Positions 22,587 through 34,561 of a stretch of DNA of 64,000 nt are shown in pieces. A program made the position numbers and the translations under genes. The notes under the pieces are model-generated. The model was not told where the DNA came from and ran no database searches. It saw nothing but the letters and a program-made list of their open reading frames with translations. Numbering within the stretch: the first letter of the stretch is position 1; every line of letters begins with the position of its first letter. The stretch is from Fagopyrum homotropicum (Eukaryota > Streptophyta > Magnoliopsida > Caryophyllales > Polygonaceae), in NCBI GenBank assembly GCA_033239125.1, contig BSWB01000004.1, positions 58,651,501-58,715,500 of the forward strand, in the 5' to 3' direction.

Positions 22587-22745
22587 TTTTAGATAATAAT
22601 AATATCACTAAAAACTAGTTGTAAAATAAACCGGTCCGTCCCTATTTTCTCAAAATCCCGTCTTTTGGCCTGTTCCCTTCCAAGTTCTCAAATCATCTAC
22701 ACAGACCAAACGACCTGTGGAAAGAAATCGAAAGAGGGAATCAGA

Positions 22746-25700
22746 ATGATAAGCGTCCTCACACAGGTAAAGATCTTGCAAATCCTCAATTTCTCGTTCT
22801 CATGCTGTCACTGTTATCCGGACCTTATCTTTCTCACGATTCTTTGGTTTATTTTCCTTTTCTAATGTTGTGGACAGGAGCGGTTGCTAGGGTTTGCGCT
22901 CGGAAGCGCTTTCATGGCGGGCGTGATTTTTGAGAACCGGAGAAGTGTTCATAGATTGATCTCCGAGAGCGATTTGGCTTTTGGTGGACAGCCTCCGGTA
23001 AGCATTATTGGCTTTTTTCTTTGATAGTTTATTACATTTTTAAAATTTTCTTTCGTGCTTTATCGTTGCTGTTTTCCGAACTAATTTTAATCTTTCGTAT
23101 CGACAATTGATTGTTCTTCGTGATTCCGTAGACAATTTTGGTAGCAATGTGTTTCAATTCCGCGAGTCTCTATTATGATTTCATCAATCTGTAGTATGTT
23201 GTATTTATAACTAGAAGTATGTATGAGTAACTGAGTAAGATGTTTTGTTTTGCTCTTTTCCTTCAATTGTAAAAACATTGTACTAAAATTACATGAATAT
23301 TTGGAACTCTAGTACAGATCACCAGATCCAACTGGGCATATAATCTGCTTGTTAATTTGTGTTCCACATCATATGAAAATGGAAATACTGTAAAAACAAC
23401 AACTATGATTTATGCCATCTTGATCAGTATTTCGTGGGTGTATCGTGCATTGTTCCTTATTGGAGGAGAGAGTGACATGAAATTCTTTTTAATAGAATTG
23501 GTTTCCTTGCAGAATTTACACTGAGTTTGATTCACCTCTCTCTTTTGATGATAAATGTGATCACTTGTTGAAGGCCTAACTTAACATTCCTGCCTTTGCC
23601 GGACCTTTGTGCAACATGGGGTTTGATTAGCAATAGGAAAACCAAATATGCTTAGGGTCCGTGTGGTTTTAACTCCGGAAACGAAAACGGAATGAAAACG
23701 AATCTAGTCCACACGTATTTTCTTATTCATGAAATTTTTTGTAATCATTCCTTGTGGTTTGAAGTAAATGGAGTAGAGTTTGATTACTTTGGATACCCTA
23801 TAGGGAAACAAAATGGGAAAACAAATGTATTTTGCATGAAACCACAAGGAATGATTCCAAATAAATTCATGAACAAGATATACATGGAGACTAGATTCAT
23901 TTCCATTCCGTTTCCGTTTCTCGAGTTACAACCAAACGAGGGCTTAATGTGTTCAAAATATGAGACGGGTGTTTCCCGCTAGATCAACCATAGTGTCCTG
24001 TTTTGAAGATTAAACAACTAAAATGAACCATGACTGCTTTTGTGGTTGTATTGAAGAAATTATTAGGGTGTTTCATAGATCTTGGTGGGAAAAGCCCCAA
24101 AGGCTACATTTTAAGATTGAAGACAAATGAGTAAGCTGTTCGTGTGACAAGTAGAGATCGGAGATGCATTTCTTTATGCAGCCAATCATCAATCTAAAGC
24201 TGCTCCAACCTTGTGCTTAGTCTTGAGTACAATGGCCCATTTTAGTAGGAACTTCCTGCCTACCAGGACTCCAGGAGGCTTATGTGGAAACTTAATGCAA
24301 CAAAAGGAGTTGGAAAGTGCTGACTGGAAGCAAAGATTGTAAAGTATAATAGTAAATGCTATGTACAGGTAGGGGTGAACAAAATGAGACTGTACCCGAA
24401 GGCTGGAGCCGGCAGGTGGGTATTTCCTTCCTGTGTCTGCATCCCCTGTTTGCTAGTTTATGGAAGGGATGTAACTTGCTTGATTTGGGATGAAGTAAAG
24501 CAGTAAAACACTATCTCATACTTCTTCATTTTCCTCACCCAGCCACTTCTTCATACTTGCCTTGTCGGCTGCCATCCTGTTATGCTCTACTGCTGCAACC
24601 AGCTGCTGTGATTCCCCTTCTCACCTTCCTCTCAGCTTCTCGTGATTACATACGTCTTCATTATCTCCTTCAAGTTCATCTCTTGAAATATGTTCAGTTT
24701 GGCTCATTCTCCCTCTATTATTTTTTCTCCCTTTGAGCATATCAACTGGGGGATAAATTTTTGTGGTTTTCTGTGTCATGTTGAAGTTGGGGTTTGGATT
24801 CATCTGCCATCTACCACAGAACGGTTTATTTGTCTGTCATAGTATATGATGTAAATATTAAGGGTTGAAATTCAGAGAGATTTTGAGGGTTGGTTGCCAG
24901 ATTTTCACAAGTTTTTTTAAGTTCAAAAATCAGAAAAGAAAGCAACATGTGTTTAAGTGAGTTTCAGAAATTGGAACAATTGAAAGTAGGTAACGAATAA
25001 GTGAACAAGATGGATAAGTTATCAAAGGGACAAATTGCTGTTCGTACAGACCGAAATATTCAACCATTAAATGTTATCAGATTCTTAGATTGTAAATTTG
25101 ATGATAAAAATTAAAATGGATGGTGATTTGTCGAGAAGGGTGAATTTGTCTAGGAGGTTCTCATTTCCTAGTCATTGGGAGTGAATCCGATCTATATGTA
25201 GAGCACTGTGATGTTGTTTAAATATTGAAAGGGAATATGAAGTTCAATGGAAGATGGACTTAACTTGAGAAGAGAGTTGTGTTTTCTCATCTAATCCCAA
25301 GTCAAGTTCATTCTTTTCCATGACAAATCATGATTCCATGAAGATAATGTGCCAACTGTTGTCATTTAGAGCTGCTTAAGATCAAAATCTAGAAATCTAA
25401 AACATCTAATTCCACATAGCTCAAGTTTTCAGCTGCAACTATGTGACATATCCCATTCAATACAAGGCTCAATGAATAAATATTTCGTAAATCATTATTA
25501 CGAATAGTATACCAATCTAGATTCGAAATCTGGGGCTAAACCTTTATAACCTAGGATTCGTCATTCATTTACAGAACATCATCTAAAATTTAATCCATAC
25601 AAAATATTCATCCAATCACAACCTAGGATTCATCATCTATTAGCATCTAATTGGAATTTTCATCCATTCTCCAAGAACTTATAAACCTAGCTGCTCATAG

Positions 25701-27732
25701 AAAATAGCTAGAAATCTGAGATGAAGATAAAAATGATTGATTCACCATATATCAAAGAAGAGGAATCACCAAACTGCTCTGGAAATTAACCAATCTTCTT
25801 ACAAACAAACCAAAATTCCATTTATTAGGGTTTTTGCTGGAAATAGAAATATGCAGAGGATGTAGAATATTTTATCAATTACAAAAGTGCATCTTTGTAC
25901 TAAAAGCAAAAATGATGTTGCACGGAATAGTTTTTTGGGGAATTGTGCCTGACAGCGCAAAATTGCGGACAACTCTGATTTTACGGGCACAACACAGGTC
26001 TGTATAATAGCAATGTTCAACGTGCTTCGTATCCTGTCTGTAACTATGTCTGCCATCTCTTCAATTGTACCTGTAACAAACAATGAACGGTGGTTACGTC
26101 CACAATCTTGTCTCTAATCTGTTTCCTTGATCTGTTATCTGACTTGTCTTCTTGGTTCTTGATATTTTTAGGTTTCAATCTTGTCCTTGCCCGATGTATT
26201 CTCCTTGACTCTCATTGCCTGGTCTGTTTTGACCTGATTTGCTTGGTTTTGGTCCATAATCTTCTCTAGAAATATAGAAGTAAAATCATTGTTGGATTTT
26301 CAAATCCCATCCAAAAATGAATTAATGATGCATAATCTAAAGTCTAAATGCATGGAAAACATCACATAAAAACATGCTATCTTGGTGATTAGCTGGTTAT
26401 TGCTGGTTAAGGATCTGGCTTTCTTTCTGTATCTTGTTTGCTCCTTACCAAGTGTGGGATATTCATGGTTTCCATCCCTACTTTATTTTTGGTTTAGCTT
26501 CTGATCAAGGAAACATGTGATTAGGGTGCATGATTTGAGGTCACCCTTTTGTTCTGACTCTAGAGATATCTTTTTGCTGATGAAGGAAGATGAATAATGT
26601 TGCTGAATGTTTCTAAATTCAAGATTGTATGGGAAAATGATAATAGTCTTGAAATTTTGTTTTTACTGCATTTTGGTTTCTTTTGAGAAACCACTAGGAA
26701 GGAACTTGAGAACCCCTTCCGAAAGACCTTTTCTTCAGCCCTTAGGTCATGTTTATCAGAGCATCCCTATTTTAACATCTTGAACACTTTATATACATTC
26801 TCTCTGCCGTCTCATCTAAGCATCCCGTACAATTTACCATTTTATGAGAGCATCTTTTCTAAAATCTTCACACACCATATAAAATCAAACACATTACATT
26901 TTTACATTACCCTTTTATCTTAATCCCAAGCATCTTCTTTTTGAGATGCTTGGGAAAATATCTTTAAATTAGGGTGCTTCATCTTTTTTAATTGTTTATT
27001 ATTAATACTTTCTGCAAGATCTCTCCAAGATCCTCCCAAGCATCCTTGATAAGCATGCCCTTGTGGAAGTCTATTTTTGTTTTTAGCATTATCATGTGGC
27101 CGAGGAAATTATTTCATTGATTGGATGGATGTGATTGATAGGGTCACTGTATAGATAGAAGTGAATCGAGCTTCTTATTTTGTAGGAAGTGATCAACATT
27201 TAGGCTCAGTCTATGATCTCAAAATTTGAAGTATACGTGCCCCAATATGTGAGAATGTTATCTCGCAATTGCGATTTTCATTGTTCAATATTGTCCTCTC
27301 TTAGTTCTTGCCAAATTCAGCCATCTGTCAGAGAATTCATTTCAAGAAGTGGTAATGATCCATATTGCGGTCACCTTGTGGGGGTTTAATAACACATACA
27401 TTAATTTATTTCTTCTCATGATGTATGACGACAGTTTCATTTCATTGGGTTTTAGTGAAATATATGATTGAATGCTCTTAACCAAAATCATGAACCATGA
27501 ATAGATGTGTACTTATCGGTTATTTGATTCATTGTCTGCGTGTATCTGATACAAGCGTTTTCAGTGATGTTTACTTGTTGGAGGTATATAATTTGTATAT
27601 GGTTACCTTGTGCAGATGCAGGTGGCCATTGTTGAGAAGAAATCTAGTTTGGATGTTGGACACTACTGGAACAAAGCTGTGGAAGAAACGTTTCGCCCCA
27701 TCATCAAATCTCTGAGTTCAAGTGGATGGTAA
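22746..27732 (+). CDS. Small conserved-looking protein with one membrane segment (85 aa)
   Basis: Three exons, all phase 0: 22746-22766 (MISVLTQ), 22878-22997 and 27616-27732, with GT-AG borders. The product is 85 residues. The N-terminal half has ERLLGFALGSAFMAGVIFEN, a hydrophobic helix of about 16 residues that could be a membrane anchor. The middle is charged (ENRRSVHRLISESD). The C-terminal part is amphipathic, with conserved-looking HYWNKAVEETFRPIIKSLSS ending in GW. I recall small plant proteins of this shape (short first exon, ERLLG start, WNKAV near the end) but cannot name one, so the function is unknown. The start is the first ATG of the leader at 22746. An alternative acceptor (27622 instead of 27616) would drop two residues (MQ). 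The 4.6-kb second intron is unusually long for such a small gene and carries two MITEs. Confidence 0.72.
23655..23943. mobile_element. Tourist-like MITE B
   Basis: 289 bp, with ends GGGTCCGTGTGGTTTTAACT and, in reverse complement, GCCCTCGTTTGGTTGTAACT. It is flanked by TTA at 23652-23654 and 23944-23946. It is the same family as MITEs A and C, with shared arms CGGAAACG and the internal CCACAAGGAATGATTCCAAA stretch. Confidence 0.9.
26745..27060. mobile_element. MITE of a second family (TIR GGKCATGYTTATCA)
   Basis: The left end is GGTCATGTTTATCAGAGCAT. The right end in reverse complement is GGGCATGCTTATCAAGGATG. Flanks are TTA on the left and TTG on the right, an imperfect Tourist-type duplication. 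The inside is AT-rich with repeated AAGCATC(C/T) boxes. Confidence 0.7.
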
Positions 27733-28632
27733 AAGTGGTTGAAGTTTATGTACTATTCTTTGAAGTGTATTATTGTTAACACAACACCCCTCAACTTGGT
27801 CTTTGTTATTTGAGGAGCACCATATACTAACTTTTGCACAACAAGGGAGGATATCATCTCTTACTAATAAACGTTACTTACAGCAGGATCTCGTCTTTCG
27901 TCTCTACTTGATAGGGCTTCATAATAGTTTGCTTTGAAATAAAAAAAGCAGATATACAAAGAAAAGGGGGAGGGGAGAGTTAGCATATAGTCCAAATTCA
28001 AACTTGCACAGGGAGCAAATCTATGGCGTAGATGTTTGCCAAATCACTGGTAGACGATCAACCTTGAAACACGAAATAGTTATACAATTGAAATGTATCT
28101 TCAACCTCGAAACGCAGCTATTTTAAGCAATGGGTGGCCATTGTGTGTATTAAGGATAATTTGCTGTTAAATATTTCATCGATGGGACTAACTAAAACTA
28201 ATTAAGTGAATTTAATTATTGATCAAAATATACCAATTAAATATATCGATTCATTTGAATTGCAACCCTGGGCTGAGTATCTGCCGAACAGAGTAACAGA
28301 CATCTCGCCTTTTTTCATGGGCCGAATCTTTTATTTTTTTTTTAAAAAAAACAAAACAATACTTATAACGTATGGGTATTGTTCCCGTCCCGTCCATGTC
28401 CGGACATATGATTTTGTAAATATCACTAGTTTTTCGGTCCATCCGGTCTTGGACCGGACCTGGATCGAATAATTCGGTCCATTTCAGGTCCGGACCTATG
28501 AACAGTCCTACGTATATGGCAGTAGAATTCACAAACGCACTGCGCATTCAAAATCTATAACGGTGACGGTACGGGTTTTGAAACCGTGAAAAAGGTGTTT
28601 TTTCCTGACATTTGACACAAACACAAACACAT
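27733..28632. other. 3' flank of the small gene and a possible MITE scrap
   Basis: 27733 to about 27950 is the likely 3' untranslated region. 28370-28520 contains repeated GGTCCGGAC(C/A) motifs on both strands, like the arms of another TIR element whose ends I could not define. No coding frame. Confidence 0.4.
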
Positions 28633-28978
28633 AGGGGTGTAAATGGGATGGAGATTCCACGAAATTCGCGGGTTTAGCCGTCATGGGGATGGAGATGGGG
28701 ATTTTAAACGGGGATGGGGACGGGAAAAATTTTGATTCTCCGCTTGGGGATGAGGACGGGATGAAGATAAGGGTATCCGCCCTACTCCCCGATTCGAACC
28801 TGAACACGCTGAGGAACCCCAACGGGGAATCCGATGAGGATCCCCAACGGAAAACTTCTTGGGAATAAATAAATAAACAAATTGTATTTATATTAGACTT
28901 TCATTGTAGTTTCAACTTTAATTCAAATGTTTTCGACGATTACTAAAATTTCAAATTGTATAAACTTTTGTACACTAA
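28633..28978. mobile_element. hAT-like element fragment, interrupted by MITE C
   Basis: It starts AGGGGTGTAAATGGG. The first 230 bp are GGGGATGGGGA-type repeats, and the part to 28960 matches the reverse complement of 20930-20990 (shared TATTAGACTTTCATTGTAGT). The far inverted end is not found; MITE C begins immediately after. Confidence 0.55.
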
Positions 28979-29270
28979 GGACCCGTTTGTTTTAAACTCC
29001 GGAAACGGAATGAAAATGAATATAGTCCATTTATGCATATTGTACATAAATTTGTTTTTGGAATCATTCCTTGTGGTCTCATATAAAATGCATTTGTTTC
29101 CCCTATTTTGTTTCCCTATAGGGTATCAAAAGTAATCAAATTATAATCCAATTAGTTCAAACCACAATGAATGATTCCAAATAAGTTCATGAACAAGGAT
29201 ATACGTATGGACAAGATCCGTTTTCATTCTGTTTCCGTTTTCGTTTCCGGAGTTTAAAACAAACGGGCCC
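28979..29270. mobile_element. Tourist-like MITE C
   Basis: 292 bp. Ends are GGACCCGTTTGTTTTAAACT and, in reverse complement, GGGCCCGTTTGTTTTAAACT. TAA flanks it on both sides (28976-28978 and 29271-29273). It is the best-preserved terminal repeat of the three copies. Confidence 0.92.
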
Positions 29271-29273
29271 TAA

Positions 29274-29754
29274 GACTACTCGTTCATACTTACACAATGT
29301 ATTTTGAAAAATGTATTTGAAGTTTAAATTTTTTATACATATATATTTCTATGTGTAAATTATGCTAATGTTAACCTATATTAATTTGATTTTTGATCAT
29401 ATGATGATAACACCCTTATAAAATTTGTGAATACATCGTAAATGTCAAATCCTAAACTGTAAAATTAAAATGATAAAATAATATAACACTTTATCTTGAT
29501 GTTGTAAATCAAACGTTAGTAAGATATAATTATTTTAGTTTACACTAGTTTGTACTACGAGCTCGATGCTACTTAAACGAACGAAATTTAATATATACAC
29601 AATATACTTTAAGACTTATCATTTCAATTAAAATGTATACTATATGTGTAAATCATGTACATGCTAATGCTAACTTATATTAATTTGGTTTTCAATCATA
29701 TAAGGATAACACCCTTCTAGATTTTCTTAAAAAATTTTTAGAATTCACATAGAA
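29274..29754. other. AT-rich spacer, no gene
   Basis: This contains two imperfect copies of a phrase around ATGCTAATGTTAACCTATAT (29360s and 29655s) and GATAACACCCTT (29406 and 29704), an imperfect direct repeat about 300 bp apart. Nothing coding. Confidence 0.5.
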
Positions 29755-29817
29755 AAAACATCACGGGTTCGGAATCCGTAACCGTGATGGTTACGGGTTC
29801 CGAACCCGTGATGTTTT
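29755..29817. repeat. 63-bp near-perfect palindrome
   Basis: Arms of 29 bases (29755-29783 and 29789-29817) with a single mismatch and a 5-base loop GTGAT. A related small hairpin CGTAACC-ATCAC-GGTTACG follows at about 29835-29855, and further ACGGGTTCTGAA units lie at 29854-29890. No flanking duplication or coding frame. Confidence 0.85.
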
Positions 29818-29860
29818 GTTCACACTTCCGAAACACGTAACCATCACGGTTACGGGTTCT

Positions 29861-30349
29861 GAATGCATGACGACTACGGGTTCTGAATTCGCCGTGCGCT
29901 TGTTAAATCTATTGTCGTGCGTTTGCATGTTTCGAAAAATAAGTTTACTTAGAAGCATGTGATGTGCTTCGATTGTTCGAAGTTTGTTGTTGTAGGATTC
30001 CACTAGATACAAAATTCTCACTGACGAAACATTTCATTGGATATAAATCTATTTGGTTTGCCTTCGTATATTGGTTCTTCAACTATTCGCCCTTTGTTGT
30101 TAAAGTGGTCTATTCGATTTGTCTTTGCAGTTGCCATTTTAGATGCCATTGGATTTTATTAAGCATTTATGAAAGCTTGGTTTGATTTCCCTTTCCAGGT
30201 TGTTCAATAGAGGAGGCTAGGATGCCCTTCACACTCGAATGGAAAGAGCTTGGCAATTTCAATCGAGAATAAAAGAGGAGAATGTTTGTTATCTGTCTAC
30301 AAATATATACTCAAACTAGGGTTTCAATTAAAATAACTGGTATATTCTA
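29861..30349. other. Unassigned spacer
   Basis: No gene with recognisable features. A short frame at 29964-30185 has no motif. 30197-30275 is slightly more codon-like but cannot be placed. Confidence 0.35.
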
Positions 30350-30989
30350 GGGTGTGTTTGGCATCTTTAACTTTACACTAGTGATTCGGTACACTAGTGT
30401 AAATATGGAGTGTTTTTATATAACACTAGTGTTTAGTGTTATTGAAACACTAAACTGTGTTTGGCAAAAATACAAGTGTTTCTAGGGTTGTGTTGTGTGG
30501 TGGCGGGTTACAGAAACGCCTAATTTGTACAAGGAGAAATCGATAGGGTCACATACGGTGATTTTGGGCGATTCTGGCGACAAGTGAGAGAAACAGATAA
30601 CCCTTGCTCTTCCGCCGTCCTTCCTCCTCCTGCCGTCGGACTCCATTCCGTCATCGTCAAAGGTTATCCAGTTTCACTCTTCCCCTATTTCTAGCGATTT
30701 TGTGCTATTTGTAGCCCATTTGTCCGATTTTGCTTCTGTCGTGGATGAGTTGTGAGCACATTGAGTGTCACAATGTATTCTAACTTTGAGTCTCATTAAG
30801 TCTCGATGATTTTTTAGTAAATGGAAGTGACTCCTAGACTCCAAATTTTGTGCATAAATAGATTACTTCTGTCGTGGATGAGTTCTGTGGCTATTTGTAG
30901 CCTTGGAAGAACTGGATGAGTCTCATTACTTGTGGAATTAACTCTCAGACTCCAAATTCAAACAACATCAACCTGAGCCAAACACACCC
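30350..30989. mobile_element. Non-autonomous PIF/Harbinger-like element (TIR GGGTGTGTTTGGC)
   Basis: Left end GGGTGTGTTTGGCATC, right end GAGCCAAACACACCC, inverted copies over 12 bases. Subterminal ACACTAGTGT boxes are repeated at 30376-30435. A third copy of this end lies at 41130, so this piece may instead be the left part of a larger element. Flanks TTCTA and TAAGA give no clear duplication. Confidence 0.55.
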
Positions 30990-31722
30990 TAAGAGAAACC
31001 CTATTACTAGAAATTCTGTAGTCGAGTATGATATGTTTGTGCTTCATTACTGATTAAGTTGATTCAATTGCAAATTGCGTGATTGTTGGGTTGCTTGTTT
31101 GATTGGATTGAATTGTTCAGTATAATTGACGAACAAATTTGTTCTTTGCATTGAATTTGAGTGGTTGGATAACTATTTCGATTGTTTTTTGGTGTCAGTC
31201 TCGTTGACATTTCGTCGAGCAGGTTGTGTGGAAATGGGATTTTTTTGCTTTACTTGTTGGGAATTTTTACTGAATTAAGCGTGTTGTCAAACCTTGCAAG
31301 ATGTGTGATGGTATTCTGGATACAATTTTGATCATAAATAGATTACTTGTGCTATTTTTGGCTATTTTGTGCACATATGAGATTACTTGTGGTATTGGGA
31401 TAAAATTTGCATGTTGGATGAATTCTGTATAGAATTTTCATATATCAGATTAGTTTGTCTATGTCATTTTGTGCTATTTTTATCTCTGGCATTATGTTTA
31501 CCATATCAGATCAGTTTGTATGCATATCAGATCAGTAGTATATTCATATTAGATTACATTTTGTACAATATCAGATCAGTTTGTGTCCGATTTTTATCTC
31601 TGGCATTATTGCTATTTATTGATGGTGTTTTTTGACAGTGTGTAATACCATTTGTCCGATTTTGACAATTATTGGTCATTATAGTGTATTCTTCAGTTTG
31701 TATGCTTGTGTGTTAGGTACCA

Positions 31723-32142
31723 ATGGACGACTACTCCGGTTTTGACAGCGACATAGGGATGACAGAGGATGATCCCATCGAAGATGAGACGCTAATTTAC
31801 GCATTTGATGATAGTGGATGTTCATCAAGTTTGAAGGATTTCGTGCAAGGACTACGTGAAGAGAGGAGAAGATTGAATTATGAAGTTCGAGTAGTATACA
31901 TCTGGGAAAGGGATGGTGCTGTTATGATTGAGTCATTGAAAGAAGAACTTAAAAAAGAGAAACAAGTGAACAAGAAACTTAAAACGGAAAATTGTTTACG
32001 ATCGTTTGCTTGGGGGTTATTTTTTGGGGTTGTAATTGCTGTTATGATTGAGTCATTGAAAGAAGAACTTAAAAAAGAGAAACAAGTGAATAAGATAAGT
32101 AATAATGAAAGGAGTTTCATGAAATTTAAAATCAACATATAA
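31723..32142 (+). CDS. Uncharacterised transposon-associated frame with 120-bp internal duplication
   Basis: It starts at an ATG after an acceptor-like GTGTTAG and encodes 139 residues: an acidic start (MDDYSGFDSD), then coiled-coil-like IESLKEELKKEKQVNK, a short hydrophobic stretch (FAWGLFFGVVIAV), then the same coil again. The coil repeat comes from a 120-bp tandem duplication (31918 and 32038, at least 53 identical bases each). It lies convergent with a Myb/SANT gene of a Harbinger element, so it may be the broken second gene of that element. I do not recognise transposase motifs. 30990-31722 upstream could be leader and intron and holds no coding frame. Confidence 0.4.
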   Translation: MDDYSGFDSDIGMTEDDPIEDETLIYAFDDSGCSSSLKDFVQGLREERRRLNYEVRVVYIWERDGAVMIESLKEELKKEKQVNKKLKTENCLRSFAWGLFFGVVIAVMIESLKEELKKEKQVNKISNNERSFMKFKINI

Positions 32143-32367
32143 TCCAACAAAACATACACAATCCAACATGTTTTTCTTAAGAAAGTAGTTTCTTAAAATA
32201 AAACTAACACTGGACAACTACATCAATGACGGCTCATACTCCCATGTCAATCAATGCAACCTCTCCTCATCATTATCCAGGTTCAGTAGTATATTCATAT
32301 CTTTCCTAATGTTAGTCCTCCCAACAACGTAACACCACAGTGGACTTCCGCTCTCAACCATGTTATT

Positions 32368-33028
32368 CTAGACCATCCTTTTAACAACATCCAACCCTCT
32401 CTGAGTCGCTCTCTCCTCCTCTCTTGCCTTATAATTTACCTCGTCTTGGAGTGCTGCTAGCAATCTATCACTGTTCTCTTGTGAACGTTCTAAAAAGGCT
32501 TCCAACTTGGAAGACCCAACGGATTGTCTTCTTTTCCTCTTCATCGGACCCTTATCTTTATTACCCTTAGTTGCCGATGTTGGTTTTGTAAATTGAACCG
32601 GCTCATCATCGTTTGCTTGAACTCTGGAGTAGCTAGAACCCCCACTTTCATTGACAGTGCCGACAAAGTTACGAAAAAAATCACCACCCTCACCGTCATC
32701 TTCACCTAAACCTAATTTTACATCATCTGCAAGCGAGATAGGCTTTAGTGTTACCTCATGAACCATTCCAGCTGACATGACTAGACGAACCGTAGCTACA
32801 TTTCCATCAAACAACGACGTCAACAACTCCTCATACTCCACTTCCATACCTTTGTTCTTATACTTATTACAGTTTACATCTTCCTACAATACATTTAAAT
32901 CACAAACAAGTTAAATTTTTTTTATTAAACATCACAAATTAATGTTTTTGAAAGCTATAACAACGTATGAATAAAAAGTTTCATGAAATTACCTTTATCT
33001 TCCTATTCCACCATTAATTGGAAGCCGT
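32368..33028 (-). pseudogene. PIF/Harbinger ORF1-type Myb/SANT-like protein, 3' part
   Basis: Minus strand. The exon fragment 33028-32993 reads ASN, stop, WWNRKIK, which fits the ASDEWWxxKI end of plant Myb/SANT-like (trihelix) domains with one codon turned into TAA. After a GT-AG intron, exon 32883-32368 continues KYKNKGMEVEYEELL, the usual follow-on of that domain. Then come an acidic linker (GEDDGEGGDFF), a basic patch (PMKRKRRQSV) and a C-terminal helix (KLEAFLERSQENSDRLLAAL). Such proteins accompany the Harbinger transposase and help bind element ends. The gene is cut at 33028 by an LTR retrotransposon, and the N-terminal Myb part is not found on the far side. Confidence 0.7.
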
Positions 33029-33417
33029 TGTAACAGTCAAAAATCAAATATGGCCTAATCGGGAATTTTAGGAAGTTAAACGGGTTTAACGGAATCAAAA
33101 CCGTCTTAACAAGAGATCGATACCTAGATGATACAAACCCGGTGTTATTTGGAGCATTTGGGAGCTTCAATTAATAAAAATGCAGTTGAGAAAAATGATC
33201 AGGACATCGGACATGTCCTAGATATGAAAAAACATAGAAAGGCAAAACGGCCAAAAGAGTCGCTATTTCGTTTCTTAGCGGCTAAGAAAGACGGCTTAGG
33301 AATACGCGTTTTTCGAAACAATTGCGGAATAATTATCCAGACAATATTCTAGATTTATTATTCCAATTTCGAGAAGTTTGGAGAAGGGGGCTTAAACCGC
33401 TTTCGGATCGGTAAAAG

Positions 33418-33466
33418 GATAATTATCGACTCCGCTAAAGGATAATTATCGTCTTCGCTATAAATA
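33418..33466 (+). promoter_or_regulatory. LTR 1 core promoter: twin GATAATTATC plus TATA box
   Basis: GATAATTATC lies at 33418-33427 and 33441-33450 (23 bp apart), followed by TATAAATA at 33459-33466. GATAA is the I-box type of plant light/GATA-factor motif. The same arrangement with the same 23-bp spacing occurs in element 2 (50163-50115, minus). Transcription would start about 30 bp downstream. Confidence 0.65.
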
Positions 33467-34235
33467 GCTGAAATATCGTTTATTAATTCATTTTCTTTCA
33501 CGTTTCCTCGTAAAAGCTCTGATTTCTCTCAACCTTCAAACTCAGATCTACTCTTCGTTTCTAATCCGATTTCAAATCCGTTTGAGTTTTTGGATTCCTC
33601 TCTTCATTCTCTTCATTTTGGTACCGAGTTTCTGCATTTCCGAGCAAGGGAAGGTCTGGTCGAGCATATATGATACTAGGGAGGTTCCGTCGCTCAGATT
33701 CCGGTGAATTTGATGGTGTCCGAGCGTAGCCTGCGTCGTTGTGATTCCGAATCTTCTTTCGGATCGTCAATCGGGTTAGTAACGAATAAGTTATGAATTT
33801 ATTCGTTTTCCGTATTGCGATTTTGCCTAAATTGACCTTAGGCTTGCCAAAATGGATAATTGGAAATTCCATTATACTCGTTACATTATTCTGGTGATTA
33901 TGGGCTGTTTGTTTGTTAAGATTTGATGACAGGTGGGTTCAGAAATTGCCTGCGGGCAAAACGTTGTTCTGGCGAAATTTAATTAATTAATTAAAGGTTA
34001 ATTAATTAAATTATGATTCTAGAAAATGCTATAAGCTAATTAAATTCAAAGGAATGAATTTAACTGGTGTTTGAAGCGAGAAGTTTAATACGAGGAATAT
34101 GATATTCTCCGCAGGTGTTGTTGAAGGTTTTGGTTAACTATAGCTTAGTTCTTTGTGAGCGTATCCAAGCACGATAAAGGAGGATAGTCCGAGTGGGAAA
34201 CGGACTCAATAGTTTATTTGCGAGGTTTTATTGTT

Positions 34236-34272
34236 CTTACCTGCGAGGTAAGTGTATATGAATTACACTTGC
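34236..34272 (+). promoter_or_regulatory. Splice-donor hairpin in LTR 1
   Basis: CTTACCT-GCG-AGGTAAG (34236-34252) is a perfect 7-bp stem that includes the donor-like GAGGTAAGT. Overlapping it, GTAAGTGTA pairs with TACACTTGC (34248-34272). The 3' LTR copy has one change here (TATATG to TACATG), which falls in the loop. Confidence 0.6.
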
Positions 34273-34561
34273 TTAATATATGTTATGTATTTAATATGCT
34301 ATGATTTTATGCATGCTTGAGTGTATATATTTGTTTGTTATGGTTGTATGCATGCTTATATCTATATGAGTGAGACGACGATGATGATGACTTGATATTC
34401 TTTATGAAAGCATGCATGAGGTACATGAGATGATAGTGGAAAGAATGTGATGAAAGAATATGATGAAAGCATGAAATTGAGTTATGATATGAAAGTGATA
34501 ATATAGGATGGTAATTGATTAATTAGCCCAACTGGGTCCCGCACGGGTTTCCGGGGGACGA

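Larger units (their letters stand above)
22998..27615 (+). other. 4.6-kb intron of the small membrane-protein gene
   Basis: It is bounded by GTAAGC and TTGTGCAG. It holds MITE B (23655-23943) and another TIR element (26745-27060). The remaining sequence (23950-26740 and 27061-27600) is AT-rich and its short frames on both strands show no known domain. Confidence 0.65.

Noticed and set aside
32524..32709. Plus-strand frame across the Myb/SANT exon
   Set aside because: Antisense to the better-supported Harbinger ORF1 remnant.
33561..33872. 103-codon minus-strand frame in LTR 1, repeated at 39813-40124
   Set aside because: The copy in the second LTR is expected from LTR identity; no motif, and it runs against LTR transcription.
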